From NCBI GenBank assembly GCA_030609135.1, contig JAUWCU010000008.1, positions 1-37,047 of the forward strand: a DNA stretch of 37,047 nucleotides. The letters run 5' to 3'. Under the pieces are notes generated by a model. The model saw only the letters and a list, made by a program, of their open reading frames with translations, did no database searches and had not been told where the DNA came from. Origin of the DNA: Candidatus Stahliibacteriota bacterium (GTDB taxonomy: Bacteria; Hydrothermota; Tepidihabitantia; SM23-42). A program made the position numbers and the translations under genes. This document shows positions 1 to 8,000 of the stretch, piece by piece (position 1 is the first letter of the stretch; each line of letters starts with the position of its first letter).

Positions 1-150
1 TTATTACACAGGGTGAATCCTCTCCTCAGAGAGGAGAGGAAAGTAACCAAATTAATACACCCTCTCCCTTTTTAAGGGAGAGGGATGGGTGAGGGTTTCC
101 TAAAATGTCTATTAAACAATGTGTCCAAGTTTCTGAGAATCAATGAGAAA
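1..150. repeat. Right part of palindromic repeat element (family A)
   Basis: This stretch holds two hairpins, CCTCTCCTC-AGA-GAGGAGAGG (19-39) and CCCTCTCCCTT..AGGGAGAGGG (about 60-83). It then runs through a segment ending in TGTGTCCAAGTTTCTGA. The same order of modules recurs at about 15024-15140, where the element is complete with terminal inverted repeats. The left end of this copy lies outside the window. No gene is seen in 1-283. Confidence 0.75.
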
Positions 151-250
151 AAGAATGGGGTCAAATCTCGACCCCGATGAAATACTTGCAGATTTCACTA
201 CGATGTAATGCATTGAGTAAATTGTCGGCAAAATAATTAAAAAGGATATA

Positions 251-278
251 TTGACAACTATTAGTTAATTTATATACT
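251..278 (+). promoter_or_regulatory. Sigma70-like promoter of hicBA
   Basis: TTGACA (251-256), a 16-nt spacer and TATACT (273-278). The predicted +1 is near 285, just ahead of a GAGGA Shine-Dalgarno and ATG 296. Confidence 0.7.
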
Positions 279-295
279 GGTATATGAGGAAAAAT

Positions 296-520
296 ATGAG
301 AATATATAATTATACTGTGATTTTTGAAAAAGAAGAAGATGGTGGGTACCACGTATTTTGTCCAGCACTTCCTGGCTGTCACACACAAGGAGAGACGTTT
401 GACAAGGCAATAAAAAATATTGTAGATGCAATAAAACTTTATATTGAAAGTCTTAAGGCACACCGTGAACCAATACCTGAAGAAGACATAACTATCAAAC
501 CTCTAAGAATAACAGTTTGA
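296..520 (+). CDS. hicB: HicB-family antitoxin
   Basis: The product is a small protein of the HicB antitoxin family, which binds and neutralises HicA and often represses its own promoter. The RNase H-like HicB core is visible: a YTVIFEKEEDGGYHV strand pair, the hallmark PALPGCHTQGET segment, then a helix with the KAI.NI.DAI pattern. No separate C-terminal DNA-binding domain is evident after the proline-rich tail, so autoregulation is uncertain. The ORF track starts at ATG 284, but the predicted transcription start (about 285) and the GAGGA motif favour ATG 296, giving 74 residues. The stop overlaps the TTG start of hicA. The antitoxin comes first here, the reverse of the textbook hicA-hicB order but seen in many genomes. 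Confidence 0.85.
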   Translation: MRIYNYTVIFEKEEDGGYHVFCPALPGCHTQGETFDKAIKNIVDAIKLYIESLKAHREPIPEEDITIKPLRITV

Positions 521-747
521 GTCTTAAACTACCAAGAATAAAAGCAAGAAAGTTAGTAAAAGTTGCTAAGAAGCTAGGATTTGAATTAGACCGTCAGTCT
601 GGAAGTCATGCTATATATTACCGAGAATCTGACAAAAGACGGATCGTTGTTCCAATTCATGCTGGGAAAGACCTGAAACTGAAAACTCTATATGGAATAA
701 TTAAGGATATGGATTTAAATGTTGATGAGTTCAGAAAATTGTTGTGA
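517..747 (+). CDS. hicA: HicA-family toxin (mRNA interferase)
   Basis: A 76-residue protein with the dsRBD-like HicA fold. It shows the N-terminal helix K.R.LVKVAKKLGFEL, the conserved RQSGSHAIYY segment carrying the catalytic histidine, and the R.IVVPIHAGKDLK.KTLYGIIKD tail. HicA toxins cleave mRNAs and are held inactive by HicB. The start is TTG at 517, overlapping the hicB stop as TTGA, so translation is probably coupled. There is no independent Shine-Dalgarno. All expected motifs are intact, so the toxin is probably active. It forms a two-gene operon with hicB. Confidence 0.88.
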   Translation: MSLKLPRIKARKLVKVAKKLGFELDRQSGSHAIYYRESDKRRIVVPIHAGKDLKLKTLYGIIKDMDLNVDEFRKLL

Positions 748-1003
748 AATTTTGGGGAATAATTCTAAAGAGCGGAGAAATGAGGGAATGGGGTTAAACC
801 TTTCCTAATAATCCCCGTACGATTGATATCTTACGGGGCAGGCGGAGAATGAGTGAAACGGAGAAATGACTGCTTCGCAGATGAAAAAAGGTAGTCTTGA
901 CATTTTTTATTGAGCTTGTATAATATTACATAGATTAAAAAACTGGCGGCAAATGGAGTTTTAAGGGTCGAGCGAAGTCTTTGAATTATCCCGGCAAATT
1001 GGG
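748..1003. other. Intergenic, repeat modules plus a promoter
   Basis: The region contains the GGGGTTAAACC module (790), a CCCCGTACGATTG...TTACGGGGCAGG palindrome, a GGAGAAT..GTGAAACGGAGAAATG segment and a TGCTTCGCAGATGAAAAAA module. All recur elsewhere in the window. No gene is seen. Confidence 0.6.
897..924 (+). promoter_or_regulatory. Sigma70-like promoter of the beta-helix gene
   Basis: TTGACA (897-902), 16 nt, TATAAT (919-924): a consensus match. It implies a leader of about 88 nt before ATG 1019. Confidence 0.8.
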
Positions 1004-1018
1004 ATGAAAGGGGAAAAG

Positions 1019-2905
1019 ATGCAGGGTATAAAAGATTGTACGTCTGGACAAAGTATAATGCTGAGAAGTAGTATCAAGGTTGTAGCTATTTTGATACTTT
1101 CTATATGCTCTGCCGTGTCTGTGAGAGCTGCAACCTATTATGTATCGTTATCTGGTAATGATAATTGGCCAGGGACTTCACCTGATTCTGCCTGGCGCCA
1201 TATAGCACATGCTGGGTCATTAGTAGTTGCTGGTGATTCTGCTCTTATTGATACAGGTACTTATGTTGACGAACATGTTACAGTGATTAATTCAGGAAAT
1301 AGTGCCAGTATTATTGTATTTGAAGGATATAATGGGAAACCTGTACTTGATGGTATAGATAGAACAGGTACCGGAATAGATATCGTTTCAAAGAATTATA
1401 TTGTATTAAAAGATCTAAGAATAGTTAATTATAGGAGAGGAATCAATTTCCACTATGCCGAACATGGAGTTGCGGAAAATCTCATTGTAGACGGCATGGG
1501 AGAAGACGATGGAAATTGTATAGCGTTAAGGGGAGCTCGTTTTTGCGAAGCCAGGAATTGTACCCTAACCGATGGAACCCACATGAATTTTTATCTTTGG
1601 TCAGCTAAGAATTGTCTAATTGAGAACTGCATATTAAACTCTATTGATACAGCACATGGAGCGGTAGATTATCATATCTATATGGAGGAGTCGGATAGCA
1701 ATACAATCAGAAACTGCATTGCAAGAAATTTTCATCCCCACATTGATATTCATGCTGGGCATGCCATCGCTTTGAAGTTTGATTGCGACCATAATTTAAT
1801 AATCGGATGCAAGGCATACGATGTGGGTGAGTTTTTTGTTGCTGCTCATTATAGCCACCATAATGAATTCAGAGAGTGTATTGGATTTGATGAAGGTGGA
1901 TATCACAGTCTACATTGGAATTTTGGATTAGTCGCAAGAGATGGGGCTTATGATAATAAGTTCATCAACTGCAGAATGTTCGGAGCCACAAACGGTATTC
2001 TTATTGTTAGGACTAGCGAGAGCCCCGAGACTACCATGACGGTAAATAATACTTTCGAGAATTGCATCATATGTAGTTACGAGTATGGACATCCTTTCGC
2101 TTGGAATGAGGCATACACGATACAGATACATAATGCCAAGTATAATACAATCAAAAACTGTGTTATTGGAGGATCCCACTACCTCATGATACTTGGATCA
2201 CCGACCGTCGACGAAGGTAACGTGATTAAGAATACTATTATTGTAGATCACCCACACTATTTCTACGGCCAATCGCCCAGTTTCACTTTTTCCTACTGTG
2301 ATTTCTGGAATGTCGGTTTTACTCCTCCATCAGGAACAGGAAATATAAATACGGATCCACTGTTTGCAAACCATGACACAACAACACCTGGTGATTATCA
2401 TCTGATGAGCGAATATGGGAGATGGAATGGTTCAGCTTGGGTGAATGATGATACAACGTCTCCGTGTATTGATGCGGGCGACCCAGCAGATGATTACTCA
2501 AATGAACCTGAACCCAATGGCGATAGAATCAACATGGGTGCATATGGAAATACTGAACAGGCATCAAAATCACCAGAGCCTGGCATTGCCGAAACAAATG
2601 AAAATTTATCAGGGGTTTGTGCCCTATATCAAAACATACCTAATCCATTCTCACAGATGACAACTATCAAATTCCAAATCCCAGAAGGAGTAGATAGTAA
2701 ACAGAAGTCAGTAGTCAGTATAAAAATTTATGATGCAAACGGAAGATTAGTACGACAATGGGACTATCCAACTATAAGACTATCTAAACGGATTTCCTGG
2801 GGCGGAAGGGATGATAAAGGCAGGATGCTTCCATCTGGTGCGTATTTTTGCAGGCTCGAGGCAGGTGACTTCAGGGACATAAAAAAGCTCTTAATTTTGA
2901 GGTAG
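1019..2905 (+). CDS. Secreted right-handed beta-helix protein with C-terminal sorting-like domain
   Basis: A large secreted protein. A signal peptide (hydrophobic VVAILILSICSAVSV ending RAA) is followed by a DUF1565-type opening, TYYVSLSGNDNWPGTSPDSAW. Many N.I.NC.I rungs follow (for example ENCILNS, RNCIARN, INCRMFG, KNCVIGG), typical of parallel beta-helix carbohydrate-active or surface proteins. The C-terminal 100 residues carry LYQNIPNPFSQMTTIKF and GRMLPSGAYFCRLEAGDF, the FlgD/T9SS-like Ig tail shared with the 6599 gene. No catalytic residues can be assigned, so the substrate (polysaccharide binding or lysis) is inference. The track gives ATG 1004, but AAGGGG five nt ahead of ATG 1019 supports the later start; a still later ATG at 1058 would give a more compact signal peptide. 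The gene is monocistronic with its own promoter. Confidence 0.82.
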   Translation: MQGIKDCTSGQSIMLRSSIKVVAILILSICSAVSVRAATYYVSLSGNDNWPGTSPDSAWRHIAHAGSLVVAGDSALIDTGTYVDEHVTVINSGNSASIIVFEGYNGKPVLDGIDRTGTGIDIVSKNYIVLKDLRIVNYRRGINFHYAEHGVAENLIVDGMGEDDGNCIALRGARFCEARNCTLTDGTHMNFYLWSAKNCLIENCILNSIDTAHGAVDYHIYMEESDSNTIRNCIARNFHPHIDIHAGHAIALKFDCDHNLIIGCKAYDVGEFFVAAHYSHHNEFRECIGFDEGGYHSLHWNFGLVARDGAYDNKFINCRMFGATNGILIVRTSESPETTMTVNNTFENCIICSYEYGHPFAWNEAYTIQIHNAKYNTIKNCVIGGSHYLMILGSPTVDEGNVIKNTIIVDHPHYFYGQSPSFTFSYCDFWNVGFTPPSGTGNINTDPLFANHDTTTPGDYHLMSEYGRWNGSAWVNDDTTSPCIDAGDPADDYSNEPEPNGDRINMGAYGNTEQASKSPEPGIAETNENLSGVCALYQNIPNPFSQMTTIKFQIPEGVDSKQKSVVSIKIYDANGRLVRQWDYPTIRLSKRISWGGRDDKGRMLPSGAYFCRLEAGDFRDIKKLLILR

Positions 2906-3268
2906 GTCTTATGGAGGCTATATGATTCAAGTGTTTTTAATCGCAAATTGCACATTTCACCCCGTACGCTGACGCTATCCCGTCACCGAGGTAACGAGGA
3001 CAGGCGAGGGCATCTCGAAAACTCGATATCTTCGACAGGTGGAGAATCGGTTGCTTCGCAGGTGAAAAAATTGCAGCTAATACATACTAGGAACCAAAAA
3101 TGAAACTAACAAAAAGAAAATCCCGCTCGGTTTCTGACAGGAACGAGGATACTGAATTTTTCGACCACAGGTATAATCTTGGTTTTACCAAATGTATCTA
3201 GAAATTCAAGGTTGTTTGAGGTGAACACCGCAGAAGTAATCGGGCAAAAGCGAAAAGCTGGAGAGTGT
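2906..3268. other. Intergenic repeat mosaic between convergent genes
   Basis: Modules seen are CCCCGTACGCTGACGC..., CATCTCGAAAACTCGATATCTTCGACAGG, and GGAGAATCGGTTGCTTCGCAGGTGAAAAAATTGCAGC, all shared with other spacers. From 3240 down to 3106 on the minus strand there is a 44-codon start-less open stretch directly behind the serpin stop; it looks like repeat or relic DNA rather than a gene. No terminator hairpin with a T-run was found. Confidence 0.5.
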
Positions 3269-4531
3269 TTATTTAGTAGGATCACTTACTCTTCCTAAGA
3301 ATAATACAATACCTGTATCTTTTTGTTGAATAATAAATATAAATGGATGATCTGCACGGAAAATAGGGGTTATTTGCACTGACTCGATTCCTACAATAAC
3401 AGCAGTTGCCGCAGCTGCTTCAGTTCCCTCTTCGTTCACTTCAACAAATGCCTGATGAATTACATTCTTAATCTCAAGAGCTTTTGTGCCATCCATTCCT
3501 GAAAAGTCAGCCGCATTAAATGCAGAAGGCATGCCCATTTTCTTTAAAGTATTAACCATGAAATATTTTGTTTCAAACTTGAACTTCGGAATGTAAATAT
3601 CTACTCTTCGCTTAGTAAGCATACTCTTCCATTCTGACAATTTTTCAGGAGTGATAGATTTCTCTAAATTATCCAACTCATCTTCTTTCGGAAGAATTAT
3701 TAACATGGATAAATCCTCACCCTCATAAGGCATATCAAGTATTTGAATTTCATCAGTCTCAGCATAATTAAATTCTGCATCGTCACCAGTTAATCTCATC
3801 ATAGGGACCTTTACAGTTTGTCCAGAACCTGTTGTAAAATCTTCATCTCGAGTATCCTTTTTATCAAATTGTTTAACCCACATTCCTTTGAAATAGATAG
3901 CATTCGTTAAAACTAATCTGGTATAGGCATCAAGAGCTCCTTTTGGAATCAAATCTTTGATTTTCTTATTGGTCTGTTCTTCTACCCAATTATTAATTAA
4001 TAACCTTGATTTTTCTCGCTCCTGAGAATCTATGAAATTAACATTAGTTACTTTCCCGCCGTAATATTTTTCAATAGTATTTTTATATTTTTCTAAAAAC
4101 TGATAGTCTCTTTGCGCCCATAAAGCATTTGCCGTCGAAAGTTTATATTTTTTGTCTTTTTTGTTTATTTCATTTATTATTTTTGCAAAATTTGGTCTTC
4201 GTAGATTTGCATAATCGGGGATATGGAGAACTGACTGCATCTCTTTTGCGGTTTGCCCTCTTGCACCCTCATAAGTCATGGTTAAGGCAACCGAGATGCT
4301 ATAAGGAGAAAAGAAAATATTTTCATCTTTATTGTCTTCTTTAAATTGTGAATAAAGATCAAAAGCGAATTGATTATTAGAATTTACAACTGCCTTAACT
4401 CCTTCTGAAGTTGATCCACTATCATCTACTCGAACTCCTTCGGCTCTCAAAGAATCAGTGCAGCCGAGAAGATTAAGGATAAGAAAGGACAAACCGACGA
4501 TGCTTAAAAGGTGGTGATTAAGAGTCTTCAT
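3269..4531 (-). CDS. Serpin-family protease inhibitor, predicted lipoprotein
   Basis: A full-length serpin (420 residues), a suicide-substrate inhibitor of serine or cysteine proteases. The N-terminus is a lipoprotein signal with lipobox LNLLGC, so the protein should be tethered to a membrane, facing the periplasm or outside. Serpin landmarks are present: NIFFSPYSISVALTMTYEGA, NALWAQRDY, LTNAIYFKGMW, a reactive-loop hinge EEGTEAAAATA, and DHPFIFII near the end. The alanine-rich hinge is typical of inhibitory serpins. Aligning the loop on antitrypsin spacing places Glu-Ser at P1-P1', which would suggest a Glu-specific target; this is inference. The track begins 24 codons upstream, but AAAGGAGG five nt before ATG 4531 fixes the start. 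The promoter lies at 4626-4653. The gene is monocistronic. Confidence 0.92.
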   Translation of the reverse strand: MKTLNHHLLSIVGLSFLILNLLGCTDSLRAEGVRVDDSGSTSEGVKAVVNSNNQFAFDLYSQFKEDNKDENIFFSPYSISVALTMTYEGARGQTAKEMQSVLHIPDYANLRRPNFAKIINEINKKDKKYKLSTANALWAQRDYQFLEKYKNTIEKYYGGKVTNVNFIDSQEREKSRLLINNWVEEQTNKKIKDLIPKGALDAYTRLVLTNAIYFKGMWVKQFDKKDTRDEDFTTGSGQTVKVPMMRLTGDDAEFNYAETDEIQILDMPYEGEDLSMLIILPKEDELDNLEKSITPEKLSEWKSMLTKRRVDIYIPKFKFETKYFMVNTLKKMGMPSAFNAADFSGMDGTKALEIKNVIHQAFVEVNEEGTEAAAATAVIVGIESVQITPIFRADHPFIFIIQQKDTGIVLFLGRVSDPTK

Positions 4532-4625
4532 AACAACCTCCTTTACATAATTATACACACAATGATGAATTTTATTCCAAAAAGAAAGAGTCAAAAGTTC
4601 CACATACTATCGTTTAGTATTTCAT

Positions 4626-4653
4626 ATAATAATAAGTTATGTCTCTATGTCAA
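4626..4653 (-). promoter_or_regulatory. Sigma70-like promoter of the serpin gene
   Basis: On the minus strand TTGACA (4653-4648), 16 nt, TATTAT (4631-4626). The predicted leader is about 88 nt and ends in a strong Shine-Dalgarno. Confidence 0.65.
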
Positions 4654-4687
4654 GAAGTATAATGAAAAGATCTATTGATCTGATCTA

Positions 4688-4760
4688 TTGGGGTCAAATC
4701 TCTACATTCTACATATTTGCAGAGCATCACCGATGACCTGCCACCTATCATCATGATTAT
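4688..4760. repeat. GGGGTCAAATC / CATATTTGCAG repeat module
   Basis: TTGGGGTCAAATCTC followed by CTACATTCTACATATTTGCAG and GATGACCTGCCACCTATCA. The pieces recur separately at 5626, 5771-5782 and 5915-5935, so this is a shuffled repeat module, not a gene. Confidence 0.6.
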
Positions 4761-4812
4761 ACAGTGTATAACTCGTTTATAAATCTTTCGTTCTTTTCAA
4801 ATCGACTCCCTC

Positions 4813-4840
4813 TTGATTAATTGATTTTTTCTCTTATAAT
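4813..4840 (+). promoter_or_regulatory. Sigma70-like promoter of the pseudo-receiver gene
   Basis: TTGATT (4813-4818), 16 nt, TATAAT (4835-4840). The predicted leader is only about 14 nt and contains GAGG. Confidence 0.65.
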
Positions 4841-4860
4841 ATAGAAGAGGTATAGGTATC

Positions 4861-5592
4861 ATGATTCTCTTAATAGAGCCAGATAAAGCCATAAGAAAAA
4901 AACTTTGTGATCTTCTCAGCAGAGAAAGGATAATTGGAGTTGATTCTGCCCAGCAAACCCTTGAAATGATATTAAAGTTCAAGAATAACTTAAATGTAAT
5001 AATAGCAAATATTCGTCTGTTTCGTAAAGCCATTTCACGTGATATTATCTCCCAATTGTGCCAGAAACTAGCCATTGAAACACCATCGATAGTGGGATTT
5101 TATAAAAGGAATGATAGAAAGTTCAAGAAAGAATTTGAAAAAAGCCATAAACAATATAAACTCATTGAGTATAATGAGAAAGACCCTAGTTTTCCAGACC
5201 AATATATTCAGTTAATAAAAGAGGTATATCCTGAGTTGAATGCTGATATTGAAAAGGCAAGAGAGGTCTGGTCGAAACAAGAGCAGAATGAAGAGTTGGT
5301 TGATCTACACAAATGGATTGAAGAAGAAGGTCTTTACATAGAAGAAGAAAAGGAGATATTCATAGAAGATCTAAAAGAAAAAGCAAAGAAAGAAAGAAGA
5401 AAAAAGGAGGAGTTAGAAGAAAAGATAGCAGACATAGAGGAATTAGGATTATTAGTAGAAGAATCAGAAAAAGAATCGAAAACAGGACAAAGAAGAGATG
5501 AAGGGGAAGATTATAAAAAGATGTATTTTGAGCTTAAGAAAAAATACGATGAGCTTTTGAAATATATGAAAGAATTGACGGAATTTGTTTAA
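4861..5592 (+). CDS. Degenerate response-regulator receiver fused to a coiled coil
   Basis: A 243-residue cytoplasmic protein. Residues 1-120 follow the CheY-like pattern: MILLIEPDKAIRKKLCDLLS matches the first strand and helix, and NVIIANIRLF sits where receivers have the phospho-acceptor Asp (typically ..LLDI.LP). Here that position reads Asn, and the acidic pair after strand 1 is E-P-D. Phosphorylation is therefore unlikely. Residues 130-240 are very rich in Glu and Lys with heptad character (KAKKERRKKEELEEKIADIEEL, YFELKKKYDELLKYMKEL), a predicted coiled coil. A scaffold or protein-interaction role is plausible, but the function is unknown. It has its own promoter, no partner kinase alongside, and a short Shine-Dalgarno-containing leader. 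Confidence 0.75.
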   Translation: MILLIEPDKAIRKKLCDLLSRERIIGVDSAQQTLEMILKFKNNLNVIIANIRLFRKAISRDIISQLCQKLAIETPSIVGFYKRNDRKFKKEFEKSHKQYKLIEYNEKDPSFPDQYIQLIKEVYPELNADIEKAREVWSKQEQNEELVDLHKWIEEEGLYIEEEKEIFIEDLKEKAKKERRKKEELEEKIADIEELGLLVEESEKESKTGQRRDEGEDYKKMYFELKKKYDELLKYMKELTEFV

Positions 5593-5997
5593 ACCATAAT
5601 GAAAAGGCAAGATATGAGATGGAATGGGGTCAAATCTCAACAGGGTAACCGAGAATAAGGAGTAGGGCGTTTACGCCCGTCAAAAACTGCCGAAATTTCA
5701 TGAAATTTAACGAGCCTAAAGGCTCTACTCCCATAAATTTCGGCATTCTTGGTCAGCCTGTCAACATTCAACATATTTGCAGGGCGTTACCTTTTCTAAG
5801 AAATGGAGAATCGGTTGCTTCGTAGATGATTACAGTGATGAAAAAATCGCAGCGGTTTCTAATTAAAAAAACCAGCCGAGACTTTAGATTATGTTGAATG
5901 TCAAGCTGCAAGGAGATGACCTGCCACCTATCAGAATAAATATCAGGTGATTGAATGTTAAAGAAACACAGAATGGGGAAGGTATCAGGGAATAATT
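5593..5997. other. Intergenic repeat mosaic
   Basis: The stretch contains GGGGTCAAATC (5626), a nested palindromic element (5659-5744), then CATATTTGCAGGGCGTTACC, TTTTCTAAGAAATGGAGAATCGGTT and related modules. A segment ending GACTTTAGATTATGTTGAATGTCAAG recurs in diverged form at about 13570-13630. No gene is seen. Confidence 0.6.
5659..5744. repeat. Branched palindromic element (GGAGTAGGGCG family)
   Basis: The element opens with GGAGTAGGGCGTTTACGCCC, itself a hairpin. It contains CGAGCCTAAAGGCTCTACTCCC, another hairpin whose end pairs with the start. An outer GCCGAAATTT...AAATTTCGGC stem partly encloses it. The same two boundary pieces bracket the large insertion inside folC (23287-23519), with different DNA between them. 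This is a mobile or expandable palindromic repeat without coding capacity. Confidence 0.75.
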
Positions 5998-6378
5998 GTG
6001 GATATAATTGATATAATCGGCCTATTGCTTCTGCTGGCATCAATTGTTCTTTTATTTATATCCGTTATTCATTTATTCAAGAAGAGATTTAGAAACGCTG
6101 GCAAATATTTTTTATACTTCCTATTGTGCCTGATCTATAGGATGATGATATGTAGTGATATTCGTATACTGTTTATATTGAAATGGGCACTATTTGTTTT
6201 GAGTGTAGTATTAACTCTCGTTCTTGTGGTAATAGCTTTTAAAAAGAGAAATGAAAAAGTGTGTGGCGAGCTATTTATTTTTAAAATATGTTTGCCTTAT
6301 CCATTAATGATTGGGGTAGTTGTTGCAGGTATTATTTGTTTGATTATTTTTTTTATATTCTTTGAAGTGGTGGATTAG
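5998..6378 (+). CDS. Small integral membrane protein, unknown function
   Basis: A 126-residue, strongly hydrophobic protein with about four predicted transmembrane helices: residues 5-27, 38-55, 58-80 and 100-123. Short basic linkers (KKRFRNAGK, KKRNEKV) separate them. The start is GTG 5998 with AGGGA about seven nt upstream. No family is recognised. It lies alone between repeat-rich spacers, in the same direction as its neighbours, with no clear promoter of its own. The consistent hydrophobic blocks and charge placement argue that it is real. Confidence 0.6.
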   Translation: MDIIDIIGLLLLLASIVLLFISVIHLFKKRFRNAGKYFLYFLLCLIYRMMICSDIRILFILKWALFVLSVVLTLVLVVIAFKKRNEKVCGELFIFKICLPYPLMIGVVVAGIICLIIFFIFFEVVD

Positions 6379-6552
6379 AAACAAAGATTTGGGGTCAAAT
6401 CCCCATTATACATGATAACGGGGCAGGCGGAGACTTGGTGAAACGGAGATGGGGAGAAATGACTGCTTCGCAGGTGATTACGGAGCATCTGCCAAACAAG
6501 ATGAGGGGTACTCAATTTTACAGCCAAATCAAAGATTTAGATAATATTGGTA

Positions 6553-6580
6553 TTGACATCAGTACAAAATTCTGGATAAT
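6553..6580 (+). promoter_or_regulatory. Sigma70-like promoter of the propeller gene
   Basis: TTGACA (6553-6558), 16 nt, GATAAT (6575-6580). The leader is about 12 nt and contains AAAGGCGGG before ATG 6599. The spacer 6379-6552 upstream is repeat mosaic (GGGGTCAAATCCCC at 6391, ACGGGGCAGGCGGAGA, ATGACTGCTTCGCAGG). Confidence 0.7.
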
Positions 6581-6598
6581 TAATACAAAGGCGGGAAT

Positions 6599-7918
6599 AT
6601 GACTAAGTTCATTCAAAAAATGATTTGCCACACTTTTCTTATAGGTACAATGCTACTTGCCAGTTTTCTCTGGGCGCAGGAGATACCCCTTACCAGTGAT
6701 TTCTATGATCATTATGATCCAGAGTGGTCACCTGATGGAGGTGAAATTGCTTATGACAAGCAGGATGGAACTGGCTTTCGGCAGATCTATAAAGTGGCAT
6801 CAGGTGGAGGAGCTGAAATACCCCTGACCAGTGATAGCTATCACCATGTCACTGCGGAGTGGGCATTTAGCGGCAGTGAAATTGCATATACAAAATGGAA
6901 TGCAACGGGATTTTCCCAGGTTTACAAAATTCAATCAAGTGGCGGAGCAGAGACACCTCTGACCAGTGATTCATATGATCACTTTGATCCCCAATGGTCA
7001 CCTGATGATGTTGAAATTGTATATATGAAATTGTTTGCTGGTTTCAGACAGATTTATACTGTGCCCTCGGCAGGAGGTTCTGAATTTGTTCTGACCAGTG
7101 ATAGTTATGATCATTGGTATCCAGAGTGGTCACCTGATGGAAGTGATATTGTTTATGACAAGCAGGATGGAACTGGCTTTCGACAAATCTATAAGATTTC
7201 ATCGAGCGGAGGAACTGAATTGCCACTCACCAATGATACATATGATCACCGGTATGCTCAGTGGTCACCTAATGGAAACGAAATCGCATATCAGAAAGAC
7301 ATAGCGGGTTTCTGGCAGATTTACAAAATTGCATCAACCGGAGGGACAGAGACACCTTTGACCAATGACACATATGATCATAGGTATGCTCAGTGGTCAC
7401 CTGACGGCAGTGAAATCGTTTATCAAAAGCAGGATATAACGGGTTTTGACCAGATTTACAAGGTGTCATCAGGAGGTGGAACAGAAATACCTCTAACAAG
7501 TGATTTCTATGATCACATATACCCTCAGTGGTCACCTGATGGTAGTGAAATTGTTTATATGAAATACGACGGTACAACATTCTGGCAGATTTACAAAGTT
7601 TCTTCCACCGGTATTACTGAAACATTATCCTCTTTACCTGAGTTCTTCAGATTTACTATTAAACCATCCATAAACCTATCAGGAAAAGTGAACATCAATT
7701 ACGTTGTAACCAGAAAAACGCGAATCTCTTTATATATCTACGACATTACTGGTAGTGTAGTAAGAGAACTGGTAAAGAACAAAGTAGAACCAGGTAGTTA
7801 TTGTATTACATGGAACGGCACAGATGCCTATGGTAGAAGAGCCCCCGAAGGAATCTATTTTTGTCGGCTGAATGGAGACAACTTTTCTGCTACAAAGAAG
7901 ATGGTATTGCTAAAATAG
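6599..7918 (+). CDS. Secreted seven-bladed TolB/PD40-like beta-propeller with C-terminal sorting-like domain
   Basis: A 439-residue secreted protein. A signal peptide ends around WAQ (residue 26). Seven repeats of 42-43 residues follow, each with the pattern PLTSDSYDH..P.WSPDGSEIVY.K...F.QIYKV.S.GG. These are PD40/TolB-type blades, and seven copies would close a propeller. After residue 345 comes the FlgD/T9SS-like tail: ISLYIYDITGSVVRELV, GTDAYGRRAPEGIYFCRL, KKMVLLK. Such propellers bind proteins or glycans; no catalytic site is apparent. Blades 1 and 4 are nearly identical at DNA level, pointing to recent internal duplication. The gene is monocistronic. Confidence 0.85.
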   Translation: MTKFIQKMICHTFLIGTMLLASFLWAQEIPLTSDFYDHYDPEWSPDGGEIAYDKQDGTGFRQIYKVASGGGAEIPLTSDSYHHVTAEWAFSGSEIAYTKWNATGFSQVYKIQSSGGAETPLTSDSYDHFDPQWSPDDVEIVYMKLFAGFRQIYTVPSAGGSEFVLTSDSYDHWYPEWSPDGSDIVYDKQDGTGFRQIYKISSSGGTELPLTNDTYDHRYAQWSPNGNEIAYQKDIAGFWQIYKIASTGGTETPLTNDTYDHRYAQWSPDGSEIVYQKQDITGFDQIYKVSSGGGTEIPLTSDFYDHIYPQWSPDGSEIVYMKYDGTTFWQIYKVSSTGITETLSSLPEFFRFTIKPSINLSGKVNINYVVTRKTRISLYIYDITGSVVRELVKNKVEPGSYCITWNGTDAYGRRAPEGIYFCRLNGDNFSATKKMVLLK

Positions 7919-8000
7919 AAATCTGTTATTATTGAAAGATATGGGGTCACCTTTCTAAGAAAGGGAGAAACGGAGACACGAGGATACAGAAAGAGGAAAG

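Noticed and set aside
3106-3240. Start-less minus frame behind the serpin (SNNLEFLDTFGKTKIIPVV...)
   Set aside because: Reads like protein but has no start codon and sits in repeat-type spacer; probably a relic or a repeat-borne frame, and it could not be supported as a gene.
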